Source: an uncultured Gammaproteobacteria bacterium (lineage in GTDB: Bacteria; Pseudomonadota; Gammaproteobacteria; Pseudomonadales; UBA5518). Taken from it: a DNA stretch of 35,782 nt. Under the pieces are notes generated by a model. It was not told the DNA's origin, did no database searches, and saw nothing but the letters and a program-made list of their open reading frames with translations. Below, piece after piece: positions 1 to 8,406 of the stretch. The stretch's first letter is position 1; each line of letters opens with the position of its first letter. Location: contig CAIYPF010000090.1 of the NCBI GenBank assembly GCA_903928015.1, forward strand, positions 1-35,782. Direction: 5' to 3'. The position numbers and the translations under genes are program-made.

Positions 1-1
1 C

Positions 2-1270
2 GCATACCGCCACATCCCCCGGTGCAGGTTGAACAGGAGCACAAACAACATCTTGATGACCAGGAACGGCACGATCAGCCGCTGGATCGACGGCAAGTAC
101 ATGACGGGGATCACGCCGTCAAACCGCATGGCAAAGGCGCCGATGAACCTGCGCCTGTCGCCCTACACCGTCAGCCGAATGGACTGGAATGACCCCTACG
201 CCGACCCGATCCGCATCCAGTTCGTGCCGGTGGGCTCTTTGCAGATTCCTGATCACCCGCGCCTCACGCTCGATTCCCTGCACGAGCAGTCCGATGCGCC
301 CACGCCCGGGCTCACGCACCGTTACCGGGACAAGGCACTGTTCCTGCCGCTCGACGTGTGCCCGGTGTATTGCCGCTTCTGTACGCGCAGCTACGCCATC
401 GGCGGCGATACGGACACCGTCAGCAAAGCGCGACTCAAGCCCAACAGCGACCGCTGGAAGCTGGGTATCGCGTACCTGGCCTCGCGCCCCGAGATCGAGG
501 ATGTGGTCGTATCCGGCGGTGATGCGTTCATGTTGCCCGCCGCACACCTCGAAACCATTGGCAACCTGCTGCTCTCGATCCCGCACATCCGGCGGATCCG
601 CATCGCCACCAAGGGGCCGGCGGTAGCCCCCATGAAGATCCTCACCGACCACGAGTGGACCTCGGCGCTGTTCGCGCTGGTGGCCCGCGGTCGGCGCGAG
701 GGCAAGGAAGTGTGCCTGCACACCCACTTCAACAATTCATCGGAAATCAGCGGCATAACCCGCGATGCGATGCGCATGCTCTTCAGCGAAGGCGTGACCG
801 TGCGCAACCAGGCCGTGATGATCCGTGGCGTGAACGATTCCCCGGCGATCATGACCGATCTCGTACGCCGTCTCGGCTACATGAACGTGCATCCCTATTA
901 CGTGTACCAGCACGACATGGTCTCGCAGGTCGAGGACATGCGCACGACGGTCGCGACGACCGCCGAGGTCGAGCGTCATGTGCGCGGTTCCACCGCCGGC
1001 TTCAACACCCCGACCTTCGTCGTGGACGCCCCCGGTGGCGGCGGCAAACGCGCGGTCCACAGCTTCGACCACTACGATCGCGTATCGGGGATCAGCGTCT
1101 ACCGTTCGCCTGCGGTGCATGCAGACGAGGCCTATCTGTATTTCGATCCCGTCGATCTGCTGCCGGAGGAAGGGCGAGCCATGTGGGCGGATCCCGCCAG
1201 ACATCAGCCGATGATCGACGCTGCCGTGGAGGCTGCGGGTCTCTCGCACATGAAGGTGGTCTCGGGCTGA
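2..1270 (+). CDS. KamA-family radical SAM/PLP aminomutase (5' partial)
   Basis: A lysine 2,3-aminomutase-like enzyme; this family moves an amino group using a [4Fe-4S] cluster, S-adenosylmethionine and PLP. Counting from a TTG at 29, the cluster motif is C111-x3-C115-x2-C118 (CPVYCRFC), preceded by the typical GLTHRYRDKALFLPLDV stretch. The PLP-lysine motif PGGGGK ends at K340, close to K337 of the clostridial enzyme. The frame is open to base 2, and the family normally has about 100 residues before the segment that starts here at MNLRLSPYT, so the true start probably lies outside the window and the first 40 residues are uncertain. The C-terminus lacks the CxCxxC zinc cysteines of classical lysine 2,3-aminomutase. 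The substrate is therefore unknown: lysine, another amino acid or a protein-bound lysine are possible. Family assignment is secure, reaction is not. Confidence 0.85.
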   Translation, partial: AYRHIPRCRLNRSTNNILMTRNGTISRWIDGKYMTGITPSNRMAKAPMNLRLSPYTVSRMDWNDPYADPIRIQFVPVGSLQIPDHPRLTLDSLHEQSDAPTPGLTHRYRDKALFLPLDVCPVYCRFCTRSYAIGGDTDTVSKARLKPNSDRWKLGIAYLASRPEIEDVVVSGGDAFMLPAAHLETIGNLLLSIPHIRRIRIATKGPAVAPMKILTDHEWTSALFALVARGRREGKEVCLHTHFNNSSEISGITRDAMRMLFSEGVTVRNQAVMIRGVNDSPAIMTDLVRRLGYMNVHPYYVYQHDMVSQVEDMRTTVATTAEVERHVRGSTAGFNTPTFVVDAPGGGGKRAVHSFDHYDRVSGISVYRSPAVHADEAYLYFDPVDLLPEEGRAMWADPARHQPMIDAAVEAAGLSHMKVVSG

Positions 1271-1298
1271 TCCCCGGCGCCAACACCCGGGACAATCC

Positions 1299-1877
1299 AT
1301 GGATTTCGGTATCGCCGCATCGGCCTTCGCGCTCCTTTTCGTTGCTGAAATGGGAGACAAGACCCAACTCACCGCCATGACCCTTGCCACGCGCTACAGG
1401 CCTCTGCCGGTGGCGCTGGGGGTCTGTGGCGCTTTCCTGCTGCTGAATGTCCTGGCGGTTGTGGTGGGGCAGGTGCTGTTCCGTTACGTGCCCCAGCAGG
1501 TGGTGTTGCTTGCGGCAGGCCTGCTGTTCCTGCTGTTTGCCTGGAAGTCCTGGCAGGGCTCTGCGGAGGACGATGACGAGGCGGGTCCTGCGGATGCCCG
1601 CAGCGCCGTCATCACGAGTTTCCTGATGATTTTCGTTGCCGAACTGGGCGACAAGACGCAACTCGCGCTGATCGCGCTGGCGGCATCGAGTGGCGCGCCG
1701 TGGTCGGTGTTTGCGGGCGCCACTCTGGCGCTGTGGGCGGTGTCGCTGATCGGGATATTCATCGGCGCGGCGCTGCTGAAGAACGTCCCCAAGGCGCTGA
1801 TTGCCCGTGCCGCGGCAGTGCTGTTCGCGGCCTTCGGACTGCTTGCCTTGTGGCGTGCGGCGCTCGGTGCGGCCTGA
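1299..1877 (+). CDS. GDT1/TMEM165 (UPF0016) family cation exporter
   Basis: A 192-residue inner-membrane protein of the GDT1/UPF0016 family, whose members export Mn2+ or Ca2+ in exchange for protons. It carries the two family signatures E-x-G-D-K-T, at residues 17-22 (EMGDKT) and 115-120 (ELGDKT), each inside a hydrophobic helix and followed by QL. The two halves are an internal duplication separated by a short acidic cytoplasmic-type loop (residues 89-98, EDDDE). About six membrane helices can be seen. The ATG at 1299 follows the preceding stop by 28 bp with only a weak Shine-Dalgarno. It may be cotranscribed with the radical SAM gene. Its stop lies 3 bp from the stop of the convergent SDR gene. 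No manganese riboswitch is visible in the short gap. The ion specificity is inferred from the family. Confidence 0.9.
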   Translation: MDFGIAASAFALLFVAEMGDKTQLTAMTLATRYRPLPVALGVCGAFLLLNVLAVVVGQVLFRYVPQQVVLLAAGLLFLLFAWKSWQGSAEDDDEAGPADARSAVITSFLMIFVAELGDKTQLALIALAASSGAPWSVFAGATLALWAVSLIGIFIGAALLKNVPKALIARAAAVLFAAFGLLALWRAALGAA

Positions 1878-1880
1878 GTC

Positions 1881-2645
1881 TCAGAGCACCAGGTAGCCGC
1901 CGTCTGCAACCAGCGTTGCGCCGGTGGTGAACTTCGACATGTCGCTCGCCAGATACATCACCGGACCGATGATCTCGTCTGTCTCTGCTATGCGCTTCTG
2001 CAGCGAGGAATTGCGGCTGCCTTCCTCGTAGCCGGGAAGGATCTTCAACGCGGCGTCCAGCATGTCGGAGTGGAAACTCCCCGGCGCAATCGCATTCACC
2101 CGTATGCCCATGCCCGCCCATTCTGCGGCCATGACTTTGGTCATGGCGTGGAGCGCGGCCTTGCTCCCCGCGTAGAAGCCCTGATAGGCCGGTGGCTTCA
2201 GGCCGCCCACGGAGATGATGTTGATGATGCTGCCGCCGCCATGCGCTGCCATGCGTGGCGCCGCGCGCGAGGCGAGATACCAGGGTCCCTTGGTATTCAC
2301 GTCGAAGACCTTCTGGAAGAGTTCCGGCGTGAGCTCCGAGAGTCCTGCCGTGACGGGGTTGGTGCCGGCGTTGTTCACCAGTACATCGAGGCGACCGAAC
2401 CGGGAGTAGGTGCTCTCCAGCAACGCGTCCAGGCTGTCCATCCGACCTGCATGTGCCGAGAAGGGCAGGGCGCGACGCCCCAGCGCTTCGACCTCTGCCG
2501 CGACCTGCTGGCAGGACTCGAGCTTGCGGCTGGCGATCACCACATCGGCGCCGGCTTTGGCCAGCCCGAGCACCATTGCCCGGCCCAGCCCGCGACTGCC
2601 GCCCGTCACCAGCGCGACCTTTCCTTCGAGACTGAGTTGAAACAT
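1881..2645 (-). CDS. Short-chain dehydrogenase/reductase (classical SDR)
   Basis: A 254-residue cytosolic NAD(P)-dependent oxidoreductase of the classical SDR family. Visible landmarks are the Rossmann motif TGGSRGLG near residues 14-21, NNAG near residue 91, and the active-site pair in YAGSK. The C-terminus GATLVADGGYLVL is typical of the glucose 1-dehydrogenase/FabG-like group. The frame runs further upstream, but the ATG at 2645 is chosen because GGGAG lies 8-9 bases before it and the SDR fold begins immediately after. It starts 16 bp after the stop of the extended SDR gene upstream, so the two form an operon. Substrate cannot be deduced; a hydroxyacyl-CoA or an alcohol made in the surrounding catabolic locus is possible. 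Confidence 0.88.
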   Translation of the reverse strand: MFQLSLEGKVALVTGGSRGLGRAMVLGLAKAGADVVIASRKLESCQQVAAEVEALGRRALPFSAHAGRMDSLDALLESTYSRFGRLDVLVNNAGTNPVTAGLSELTPELFQKVFDVNTKGPWYLASRAAPRMAAHGGGSIINIISVGGLKPPAYQGFYAGSKAALHAMTKVMAAEWAGMGIRVNAIAPGSFHSDMLDAALKILPGYEEGSRNSSLQKRIAETDEIIGPVMYLASDMSKFTTGATLVADGGYLVL

Positions 2646-2661
2646 CCGTTGTGCTCCCGTA

Positions 2662-3768
2662 TCAGGCGGAGAAATTGTTGCTGGAGCGCTGGCGGCCGCC
2701 GGGGCCACTGTAGGACATGGTGTACCCCGGTTCGGTGTCGAACGTGACGCGCTCCATCCCTGCGATGGCCTTCTCCCACGCCGCGCGAAGCCGGTCTTCC
2801 GCTGCGTAGTCGAAGGGATCCTCCAGCACCATTTCTTCCAGTCCGCCGCGTGCGGGCGGATGCTCTGCCAACCAGCGCGTCGTCTTGGCGAGCGCTTCGC
2901 GGGCGGGCATCGCATCGCGGTAGCCGAGTTCCGCGCGTATGCGGGAAATGTCGAGTACCCGGTGCGTGCTGAGCGGCTGCATCACCAGTGGGCGCGTACA
3001 GGGGGCGAGTTCCCACGGCATCGAGACGATCTCGATCCGTCGGCCTAGTGCCGCGGCCATGATCTCCACGCCCTGCCTCAGGCTGAGCACTTCCTCGTCC
3101 GCGCAGTTGTAGATGCGTCCGCGCGATACGGCAGGGTGATCCACGGCGAGCAGGATTCCGCGCGCGACGTTCTCGGCATAGCCCATGTGATGGAGGGTGA
3201 GTCCGCCATCCGGGAGGATGATGAACTCCCGGCCATCCAGCAGCCGGCGCAAGATCGGCCATTCGCGTGGCATCGGCTGGTACATGCCATAGACATAGGG
3301 GTAGCGCACGTGTGTGGCGTCGGGATGTGCGGCGAAGAGCGCGTCTTCGGTGCGCACGATGCGCCAGCCTTTCTCGTCCTCCTCCGGCAGGGCAACGCGT
3401 GTTGCGTCCTCTGCGGTCGGAACCGGCAGTCCTGCGGGTTCGAGGAGCGCGGGGTTCATGTACCCACGGTATGCGGGAACCCCGCCCGCCGAGATGATCC
3501 GGCCTGTTCGTCCCGCAGAGGCGTTTGCGATCGCGCGCAGACGGCCGTAGGTTGCAACGCAGAGCTCGTAGTGTGCTGCGGTATCGAAAAACGCCGTGAT
3601 CGCGGCAGGATCGTAGGGGTCGAGGTGGTGGTGCACGACCTCCTCGGGAATTTCGGCGAGTTCGTGGTTCCCGCGGTGCAGGATCTCTACGCGATACCCC
3701 CGCGCAATCAGTCCGTTGACGATGTAGTGCCCCGTGGGCCCCGTACCGCCGATCACCAGTGCCCGCAT
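2662..3768 (-). CDS. NAD-dependent epimerase/dehydratase (extended SDR)
   Basis: A 368-residue extended-SDR protein. The N-terminus MRALVIGGTGPTGHYIV contains the GGTGPTGH nucleotide-binding loop directly after the start, followed by a basic residue run (LHRGNHE) that suggests NADP preference. The middle holds the segment YPYVYGMYQ, close to where the catalytic Tyr usually sits, and the C-terminal half has the variable substrate domain expected for epimerases and dehydratases. The ATG at 3768 is chosen over upstream in-frame codons because GGAGG lies 9 bases before it and the fold starts at once. It is the first gene of a two-gene operon with the classical SDR and is divergent from the DUF35/thiolase operon, from which it is separated by 149 bp. 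No specific substrate can be assigned. Confidence 0.8.
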   Translation of the reverse strand: MRALVIGGTGPTGHYIVNGLIARGYRVEILHRGNHELAEIPEEVVHHHLDPYDPAAITAFFDTAAHYELCVATYGRLRAIANASAGRTGRIISAGGVPAYRGYMNPALLEPAGLPVPTAEDATRVALPEEDEKGWRIVRTEDALFAAHPDATHVRYPYVYGMYQPMPREWPILRRLLDGREFIILPDGGLTLHHMGYAENVARGILLAVDHPAVSRGRIYNCADEEVLSLRQGVEIMAAALGRRIEIVSMPWELAPCTRPLVMQPLSTHRVLDISRIRAELGYRDAMPAREALAKTTRWLAEHPPARGGLEEMVLEDPFDYAAEDRLRAAWEKAIAGMERVTFDTEPGYTMSYSGPGGRQRSSNNFSA

Positions 3769-3917
3769 ATGAAGTTCCCTCCGGGGATCGCGGTCGTGAG
3801 CAGAATGGTCAGCCAAGAATGGTGCGGGCTTGCCATGTTCGCGGCCGCATCCTTGTGGAATGATCCCGGCGTGTCAATTCGCGAGCCGCCTTGGCATCGC
3901 GCAACCCGGAGGAGCAG

Positions 3918-4364
3918 ATGGCAGAACCGACTCCCGAACTGCTGACCAAGAGCTTCGAACTCGGCTACACCTACACCCGGTCCACCGGGCCGGTGATCGG
4001 ACATTTCCTGTCGGAGCTCCGCGAGGGCCGGATTGTCGGCACTCGCACGAGCGACGGGCGGGTCCTGGTCCCTGCGGCCGAGTACGATCCGGTCAGCGCC
4101 GAGGCTCTCACGGAATTCGTGAATGTGGGCGACGAGGGTGTTGTCACCACCTGGTCCTGGGTAGTGGATCCGATCTCGCATCACCTCATGCAAAAGCCCT
4201 TTGCCTTCGCGCTCATCCAGCTCGATGGCGCCGATGTCGCCATGCTCCACATGGTCGATGCGGGAAGCGAGTCGGCGATGCGAAGCGGCATGCGTGTGCG
4301 CGCGCGCTGGGCGGCCGAGCGTCGCGGCAGCATCACCGACATCATCTGCTTCGAGCCGACCTGA
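3918..4364 (+). CDS. OB-fold (DUF35-type) protein lacking the zinc ribbon cysteines
   Basis: A 148-residue DUF35-family protein, paralogous to the next gene (compare SELREGRIVGTR here with TSIREGRIVGQR there). DUF35 proteins are partners of thiolase-fold enzymes and acyl-CoA hydratases; in actinobacterial steroid degradation the DUF35 domain of ChsH2 binds the aldolase Ltp2. An N-terminal helix is followed by the region where a Zn ribbon would be (residues 41-65), then a C-terminal OB-fold. The four cysteine positions are replaced (Thr44, Gly47, and no Cys later), so it should not bind zinc. The ATG at 3918 has GGAGG five bases upstream. First gene of a four-gene operon; the gap to the next gene is 12 bp. 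Fold assignment is firm through the paralogue; the partner enzyme is inferred. Confidence 0.82.
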   Translation: MAEPTPELLTKSFELGYTYTRSTGPVIGHFLSELREGRIVGTRTSDGRVLVPAAEYDPVSAEALTEFVNVGDEGVVTTWSWVVDPISHHLMQKPFAFALIQLDGADVAMLHMVDAGSESAMRSGMRVRARWAAERRGSITDIICFEPT

Positions 4365-4376
4365 GGAGGCCCCACG

Positions 4377-4841
4377 ATGAGCGAGACGCGCGAACCGATC
4401 ACCGGGATAGAAGTCCCGATCAACCTGCAGTTCAAATTCACCGCCGGCAAGGCGCTTACGCGCTTTCTCACCAGCATCCGCGAGGGCCGCATCGTCGGGC
4501 AGCGGTGCCCGGGCTGCAACAACGTGTACGTTCCTCCGCGCGGAATGTGCGCTGCATGCGGCATCCCGACGGAAGAAGAAGTGTCTGTTTCCGACGAGGG
4601 CGTCATCGAGTCCTTCACCGTCGTCCATATCCCGATTCCGGGCAACCCGATCAAGCCGCCGTTCGTCGCGGCCAATATCCTGCTCGATGGCACCGACATG
4701 GCCTGCCTGCACCGCGTGAGTGAAGTGGACAACGCGAAAGTACACGTTGGCATGCGCGTCAAGGCCCGCTGGAAGCCGCGCGAGGAATGGGATTACACCT
4801 TCGAGAACATTGCCTGGTTCAGGCCCGTGGAAGGGAGCTGA
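4377..4841 (+). CDS. Zn-ribbon/OB-fold DUF35 protein
   Basis: A 154-residue DUF35 protein with an intact rubredoxin-like zinc ribbon, C44-x2-C47 and C58-x2-C61 (CPGC...CAAC), followed by an OB-fold in the second half that ends near EEWDYTFENIAWF. The family acts as a non-catalytic or CoA-binding partner of thiolase-fold enzymes (for example ChsH2 with Ltp2, or archaeal HMG-CoA synthase complexes). A GAGGAGG Shine-Dalgarno precedes the ATG. It sits 12 bp after its zinc-less paralogue and 3 bp before the first thiolase-fold gene, which suggests that the four proteins assemble together. Confidence 0.9.
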   Translation: MSETREPITGIEVPINLQFKFTAGKALTRFLTSIREGRIVGQRCPGCNNVYVPPRGMCAACGIPTEEEVSVSDEGVIESFTVVHIPIPGNPIKPPFVAANILLDGTDMACLHRVSEVDNAKVHVGMRVKARWKPREEWDYTFENIAWFRPVEGS

Positions 4842-4844
4842 GAA

Positions 4845-5897
4845 ATGCGAGAGGCAGCGATCATCGGTTACACGCAGAGCGCCCAGCGACGCTACGCAGG
4901 CGCGGCCAACGAGAGCGAGCTCATCATGCCCGTGGTGCGGGAAGTGATGCAGTCCGTCGGAGTGAGCCAGAAGGATATCGATTTCACCTGCTCGGGCAGC
5001 TGCGATTACTTCCAGGGTGCCGCATTTGCCTTCGTCGAAGGCCTGAATGCCGTCGCCACGGCGCCGCCGATCCGCGAATCCCACGTCGAGATGGACGCCG
5101 CGTGGGCACTCTACGAGTGCCTCCTCAAGATCTGGTCCGGCGAGGCGGATCTCTGCTTGGTCTACGGATTCAGCAAGTCCTCGCCCGGCGAGCTCCGTTC
5201 GGTACTCACCTTGCAACTCGACCCTTATTACCAGGTGCCGCTCTGGCCCGATGCGATCAGCCTTGCGGCACTGCAGGCGCGGGCCATGCTTGATGCCGGC
5301 ATCATCAGCGAGCGGGACATGGCCGAGGTGGTGGCGAGGAGCCGTCGCGCTGCCCTCGCGAACCCCAAGGCACAGCTCTCCGGCGAATCCTCGGTCGAAG
5401 AGCTTCTCGCGCAGCCGGGCTTTGTCTCGCCCCTGCGCCGTCACGACTGCGCGCCCATCACCGACGGTGCCTCCGCGCTCCTCGTGGCCTCGGCCGAAAC
5501 GGCACGCCGCCTCTGCGCGCGCCCGGCCTGGATCCGTGGCATCGACCACCGCATGGAGACCGGCATGCTCGGCGCACGGGATCTCACCCGCTCGCCCTCC
5601 GCTCGCTATGCCGGCGCCCGTGCCGGCGTGTCCGCCGGAGCGGTCGACGTCGCGGAATTGCACGCGCCCTTCAGCCATCAGGAGATCATCCTGCGTCGCG
5701 AACTCGGCCTTGCCGATGGCGTGAGCATCAACCCCTCGGGCGGCGCCCTTGCGGGCAACGTCATGATGGCTGCGGGCCTGGACCGCTTCGGGCACGTCGC
5801 CACCCGCATCATGCAGGGCGAGGCGGGCAGGGGTGTCGCACATGCCACCTCGGGTGCCTGCCTGCAGCAGAACCTCGTCGCCGTACTGGAGGCTTGA
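4845..5897 (+). CDS. Thiolase-fold protein A (Cys-less, possible aldolase/lyase subunit)
   Basis: A 350-residue thiolase-superfamily protein of the SCP-x/lipid-transfer group. The typical SG-ADL-LVYG stretch follows the nucleophile loop around residues 100-110, and the C-terminal NPSGGALAGN loop is present. By eye, the nucleophilic cysteine position is Ala: HVEMDAAWAL stands where thiolases have a Cys-x-Ser-Gly. The conserved GHPxGA histidine is also replaced (GNVMMAAG). It therefore probably does not do classical thiolysis. Ltp2-like aldolases, which are thiolase-fold enzymes acting with a DUF35 partner, are the nearest functional precedent. GGGAG lies 8 bases before the ATG; spacing to neighbours is 3-4 bp, so translational coupling is likely. 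Confidence 0.85.
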   Translation: MREAAIIGYTQSAQRRYAGAANESELIMPVVREVMQSVGVSQKDIDFTCSGSCDYFQGAAFAFVEGLNAVATAPPIRESHVEMDAAWALYECLLKIWSGEADLCLVYGFSKSSPGELRSVLTLQLDPYYQVPLWPDAISLAALQARAMLDAGIISERDMAEVVARSRRAALANPKAQLSGESSVEELLAQPGFVSPLRRHDCAPITDGASALLVASAETARRLCARPAWIRGIDHRMETGMLGARDLTRSPSARYAGARAGVSAGAVDVAELHAPFSHQEIILRRELGLADGVSINPSGGALAGNVMMAAGLDRFGHVATRIMQGEAGRGVAHATSGACLQQNLVAVLEA

Positions 5898-5901
5898 TCC
5901 C

Positions 5902-7059
5902 ATGGGCAATCGCGTCGCAGTGGTTGGCATAGGCCAGACCAAGCACAAATCGAAGCACAAGGATGTCTCCATCGCCGGACTGGTGCGCCAGGCCGCGGAG
6001 CGCGCCCTCGAGGACGCGGGCTGCACCTGGAAAGACATCGATGCACTGATCCTCGGCAAGGCCCCCGACATGTTCGAGGGGGTGGTGATGCCCGAGCTCT
6101 ATCTCACCGACGCCCTGGGCGGAAACGGCAAGCCCGTGCTGCGGGTACACACGGCCGGCAGCGTGGGTGGATCGACCGCAGTTGTTGCGGCCAACTATGT
6201 GCAGAGCGGAGCCTTCCGCCGCGTGCTCACGGTCAGCTTCGAGAAACAGTCCGAGTCCAACGCCACATGGGCGCTGTCTCCTCGCATGCCTTTCGTGCCG
6301 CACGTCAACGCCGGTGCGGGCGGCTTTTTCGCGCCCTACATGCGCCTCTACATGGAGCGCTACGGTGTGCCGGCGCATATCGGCTGCATGGTGGCGGTGA
6401 AGGACCGCCTCAACGCGCTGAAAAACCCCTACGCTCACCTCCAGATTCCCGATATCTCGCTCGAGATGGTGCAGCAGTCCCCGATGCTCTGGGAGCCCAT
6501 CCGTTTCCTCGAGAGCTGCCCGTCGTCCGACGGGGCCTGTGCCCTGGTGCTGGCCGATGAGCAGCACGCGGCACGCTCGCCCAATCCGCCTGCCTGGATC
6601 CTTGGCACCTCCACACGCGCTGACGGTTCGATGTACGCCGGCAAGGACAACATCCATCCGGCGTCCCTGATCGCCTGTGCCAAGGACGTCTATTCCAAGG
6701 CCGGGATCACGGATCCCCGGCGCCAGATCGATGTCGCGGAACTCTACGTGCCGTTCAGCTGGTACGAGCCCATGTATCTCGAGACTCTCGGCCTTTGTGG
6801 CGAGGGTGAAGGCTGGAAGCTGGTCGAGTCCGGTGTGACGGCGCTCGATGGCGATGTGCCGATCAACGCCTCGGGAGGCGTGCTCTCCTCGAACCCCATC
6901 GGGGCTTCCGGAATGCTGCGTTTCGGCGAGGCTGCGTTGCAGGTGCGGGGCATGGCAGGCGCTCACCAGGTCGAGGGGGCGCGTCTTGCGATCGGTCACG
7001 CCTTCGGCGGAGCGCATTCCTACTACGCGATGTGGGCGGTGTCTGCCGACAAGCCCTAA
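5902..7059 (+). CDS. Thiolase-fold protein B (SCP-x type, lacks nucleophilic Cys)
   Basis: A 385-residue acetyl-CoA acetyltransferase-like protein of the SCP-x/lipid-transfer type, starting MGNRVAVVGIGQTKHK. Family hallmarks are the N-terminal VGIGQT strand and the C-terminal motifs NASGGVLSSNPIGASG and GHAFGG. At the nucleophile loop it reads HTAGSVGGS, so Ser replaces the catalytic Cys, and the C-terminal motifs carry Asn and His where degradative thiolases have His and Cys. The frame extends upstream into the previous gene, but the ATG at 5902, four bases past the preceding stop, is where homologous sequence begins. With protein A it likely forms a heteromer held by the DUF35 proteins. A retro-aldol or other C-C cleaving role is inferred, not proven. 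Confidence 0.88.
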   Translation: MGNRVAVVGIGQTKHKSKHKDVSIAGLVRQAAERALEDAGCTWKDIDALILGKAPDMFEGVVMPELYLTDALGGNGKPVLRVHTAGSVGGSTAVVAANYVQSGAFRRVLTVSFEKQSESNATWALSPRMPFVPHVNAGAGGFFAPYMRLYMERYGVPAHIGCMVAVKDRLNALKNPYAHLQIPDISLEMVQQSPMLWEPIRFLESCPSSDGACALVLADEQHAARSPNPPAWILGTSTRADGSMYAGKDNIHPASLIACAKDVYSKAGITDPRRQIDVAELYVPFSWYEPMYLETLGLCGEGEGWKLVESGVTALDGDVPINASGGVLSSNPIGASGMLRFGEAALQVRGMAGAHQVEGARLAIGHAFGGAHSYYAMWAVSADKP

Positions 7060-7155
7060 AGAGGCGGGGGCCGTTTCCCGGCTTACGCCGGCGCGGGGTT
7101 TTCCTCTACCATGCGGCATCGCTTATCAGGGCCGCTGTTGATGGAGATCCTGCGG

Positions 7156-8397
7156 ATGCCAGAGCCTGCCGTGCGCGGGCGCGAGGGCTTCCTTACCCGC
7201 ACGTCTCCTGTCATCAGCGGCGTAGCGGTCGGTCTCGTCTTCCTTTTCGTCAGTGGCGTATTGCTCGCGCTGATCACATATTTCGGAATCCGCCAGCACG
7301 AGCGCATCGCCGAAGACCGCCTGCGCGGCCTGGCCGCCGCTGCGGCACAACTCGTTGACGTCGATGCGCATGAGCGTCTGCGTGCCCCCGCAGACACCGG
7401 ATCCCCACTCTACGCGCGCACGATTGACCGGCTGGTGGAGTTCCACAACATGCTCCCCGAGATCTACTGGGTCTACACCAAACGGATTCTCGATGGCCGG
7501 CTGTACTACGTCCTCGACACCGCCGCATCACCGCGTATCCGGTGGGCGCGGGACAAAGCCCAGGTGTCGCGCGTGATGGATCCGGTCCTCGACTTCGACC
7601 CGAACCAGGAGCCCGACCTGCTGCCCACCATCCTCTCCGGCAGGGTCCATGTCGACAACCGCGCTTACGCGTGGGGAAAGAAAAACCTCAGGTCGGTAGA
7701 CGCGCCCCTTCGGGATGCCGGAGGGAATATCGTCGGGATGGTGGCGCTCGACGTCGAGGAGGACACCTTCACCGCCGAGCAACGCGCCTTCAGGCTGATC
7801 GTGCGTGTGGGCGCCTTGGTGTGCCTGGGACTTTCCGTGCTCGCGGGCCTGATCACGGCGCGGCTGCACGGCAGCCTTCTCGAGGCCATCGCACGTTTCG
7901 AGCGCGAAAGCGTCACCGACGCCCTGACGGGGCTCGGTAACCGCGCATATTTCAACCGCGCCCTTGCGGCCGAGCTGGCGCAGGCGCGCCGTGCCGGAGC
8001 GCCCTTCACGCTTCTCGTGTTCGACATCGATCATTTCAAGCGGGTGAACGACGATCTCGGGCACCCGGGTGGAGACGAGGTCCTGCGGCGCATCGGCGAG
8101 CGGCTTAGGGCCGAGGTGCGGGAGGGCGACCTCTGCTGCCGTATCGGTGGTGAGGAGTTCGCGTTGCTGATGCCCGGTATCGGGCGTCAGGAAGGTGAGG
8201 CAGCCTTCAACCGCATGAATGGCGCGATCCGGATGCCCATGCTGGTAGAAGGTGCCGAGCGCGTGATAACCATCAGCGGCGGCATCGCCACCATGAGCGG
8301 CAACGACATCCGCCCCGAGGAAATCCTGCGACTTGCTGACCGGGCCCTCTACGAGGCCAAGCGCAGCGGTCGTGATCGTGTCGTGTTCGCGGCCTGA
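7156..8397 (+). CDS. Membrane diguanylate cyclase 1 (GGDEF)
   Basis: A c-di-GMP synthase anchored in the inner membrane. From the ATG at 7156 it has 413 residues: one N-terminal membrane helix (SGVAVGLVFLFVSGVLLAL), a periplasmic sensor region of about 170 residues with the motif DAHERLRAP and later IYWVYTKR, a second helix (GALVCLGLSVLAGLI), then a GGDEF domain with DIDHFKRVND and the catalytic motif GGEEF near residue 331. The inhibitory I-site RxxD is intact (REGD, five residues before GGEEF). Two upstream in-frame ATGs (7111, 7141) are possible; 7156 is preferred because GGAG lies nine bases upstream. First of three tandem paralogues with the same architecture. The signal sensed is unknown. 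Confidence 0.92.
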   Translation: MPEPAVRGREGFLTRTSPVISGVAVGLVFLFVSGVLLALITYFGIRQHERIAEDRLRGLAAAAAQLVDVDAHERLRAPADTGSPLYARTIDRLVEFHNMLPEIYWVYTKRILDGRLYYVLDTAASPRIRWARDKAQVSRVMDPVLDFDPNQEPDLLPTILSGRVHVDNRAYAWGKKNLRSVDAPLRDAGGNIVGMVALDVEEDTFTAEQRAFRLIVRVGALVCLGLSVLAGLITARLHGSLLEAIARFERESVTDALTGLGNRAYFNRALAAELAQARRAGAPFTLLVFDIDHFKRVNDDLGHPGGDEVLRRIGERLRAEVREGDLCCRIGGEEFALLMPGIGRQEGEAAFNRMNGAIRMPMLVEGAERVITISGGIATMSGNDIRPEEILRLADRALYEAKRSGRDRVVFAA

Positions 8398-8406
8398 AGT
8401 CCCTCG

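Noticed and set aside
1271-1298. Possible manganese (yybP-ykoY) riboswitch before the GDT1 gene
   Set aside because: The gap is only 28 bp and has no such structure.
3830-3864. TTGCCA as a -35 for the DUF35 operon
   Set aside because: No -10-like hexamer lies 16-18 bp downstream, so a promoter could not be supported.
3753-6071. 772-codon open frame on the minus strand
   Set aside because: It is antisense to the DUF35/thiolase operon, shows no recognisable domain, and reflects the high GC content; the plus-strand genes have clear family motifs.
7078-7091. CCGGC-TTAC-GCCGG hairpin before the first cyclase
   Set aside because: The stem is only 5 bp and the TTTT lies several bases later; too weak to call a terminator.
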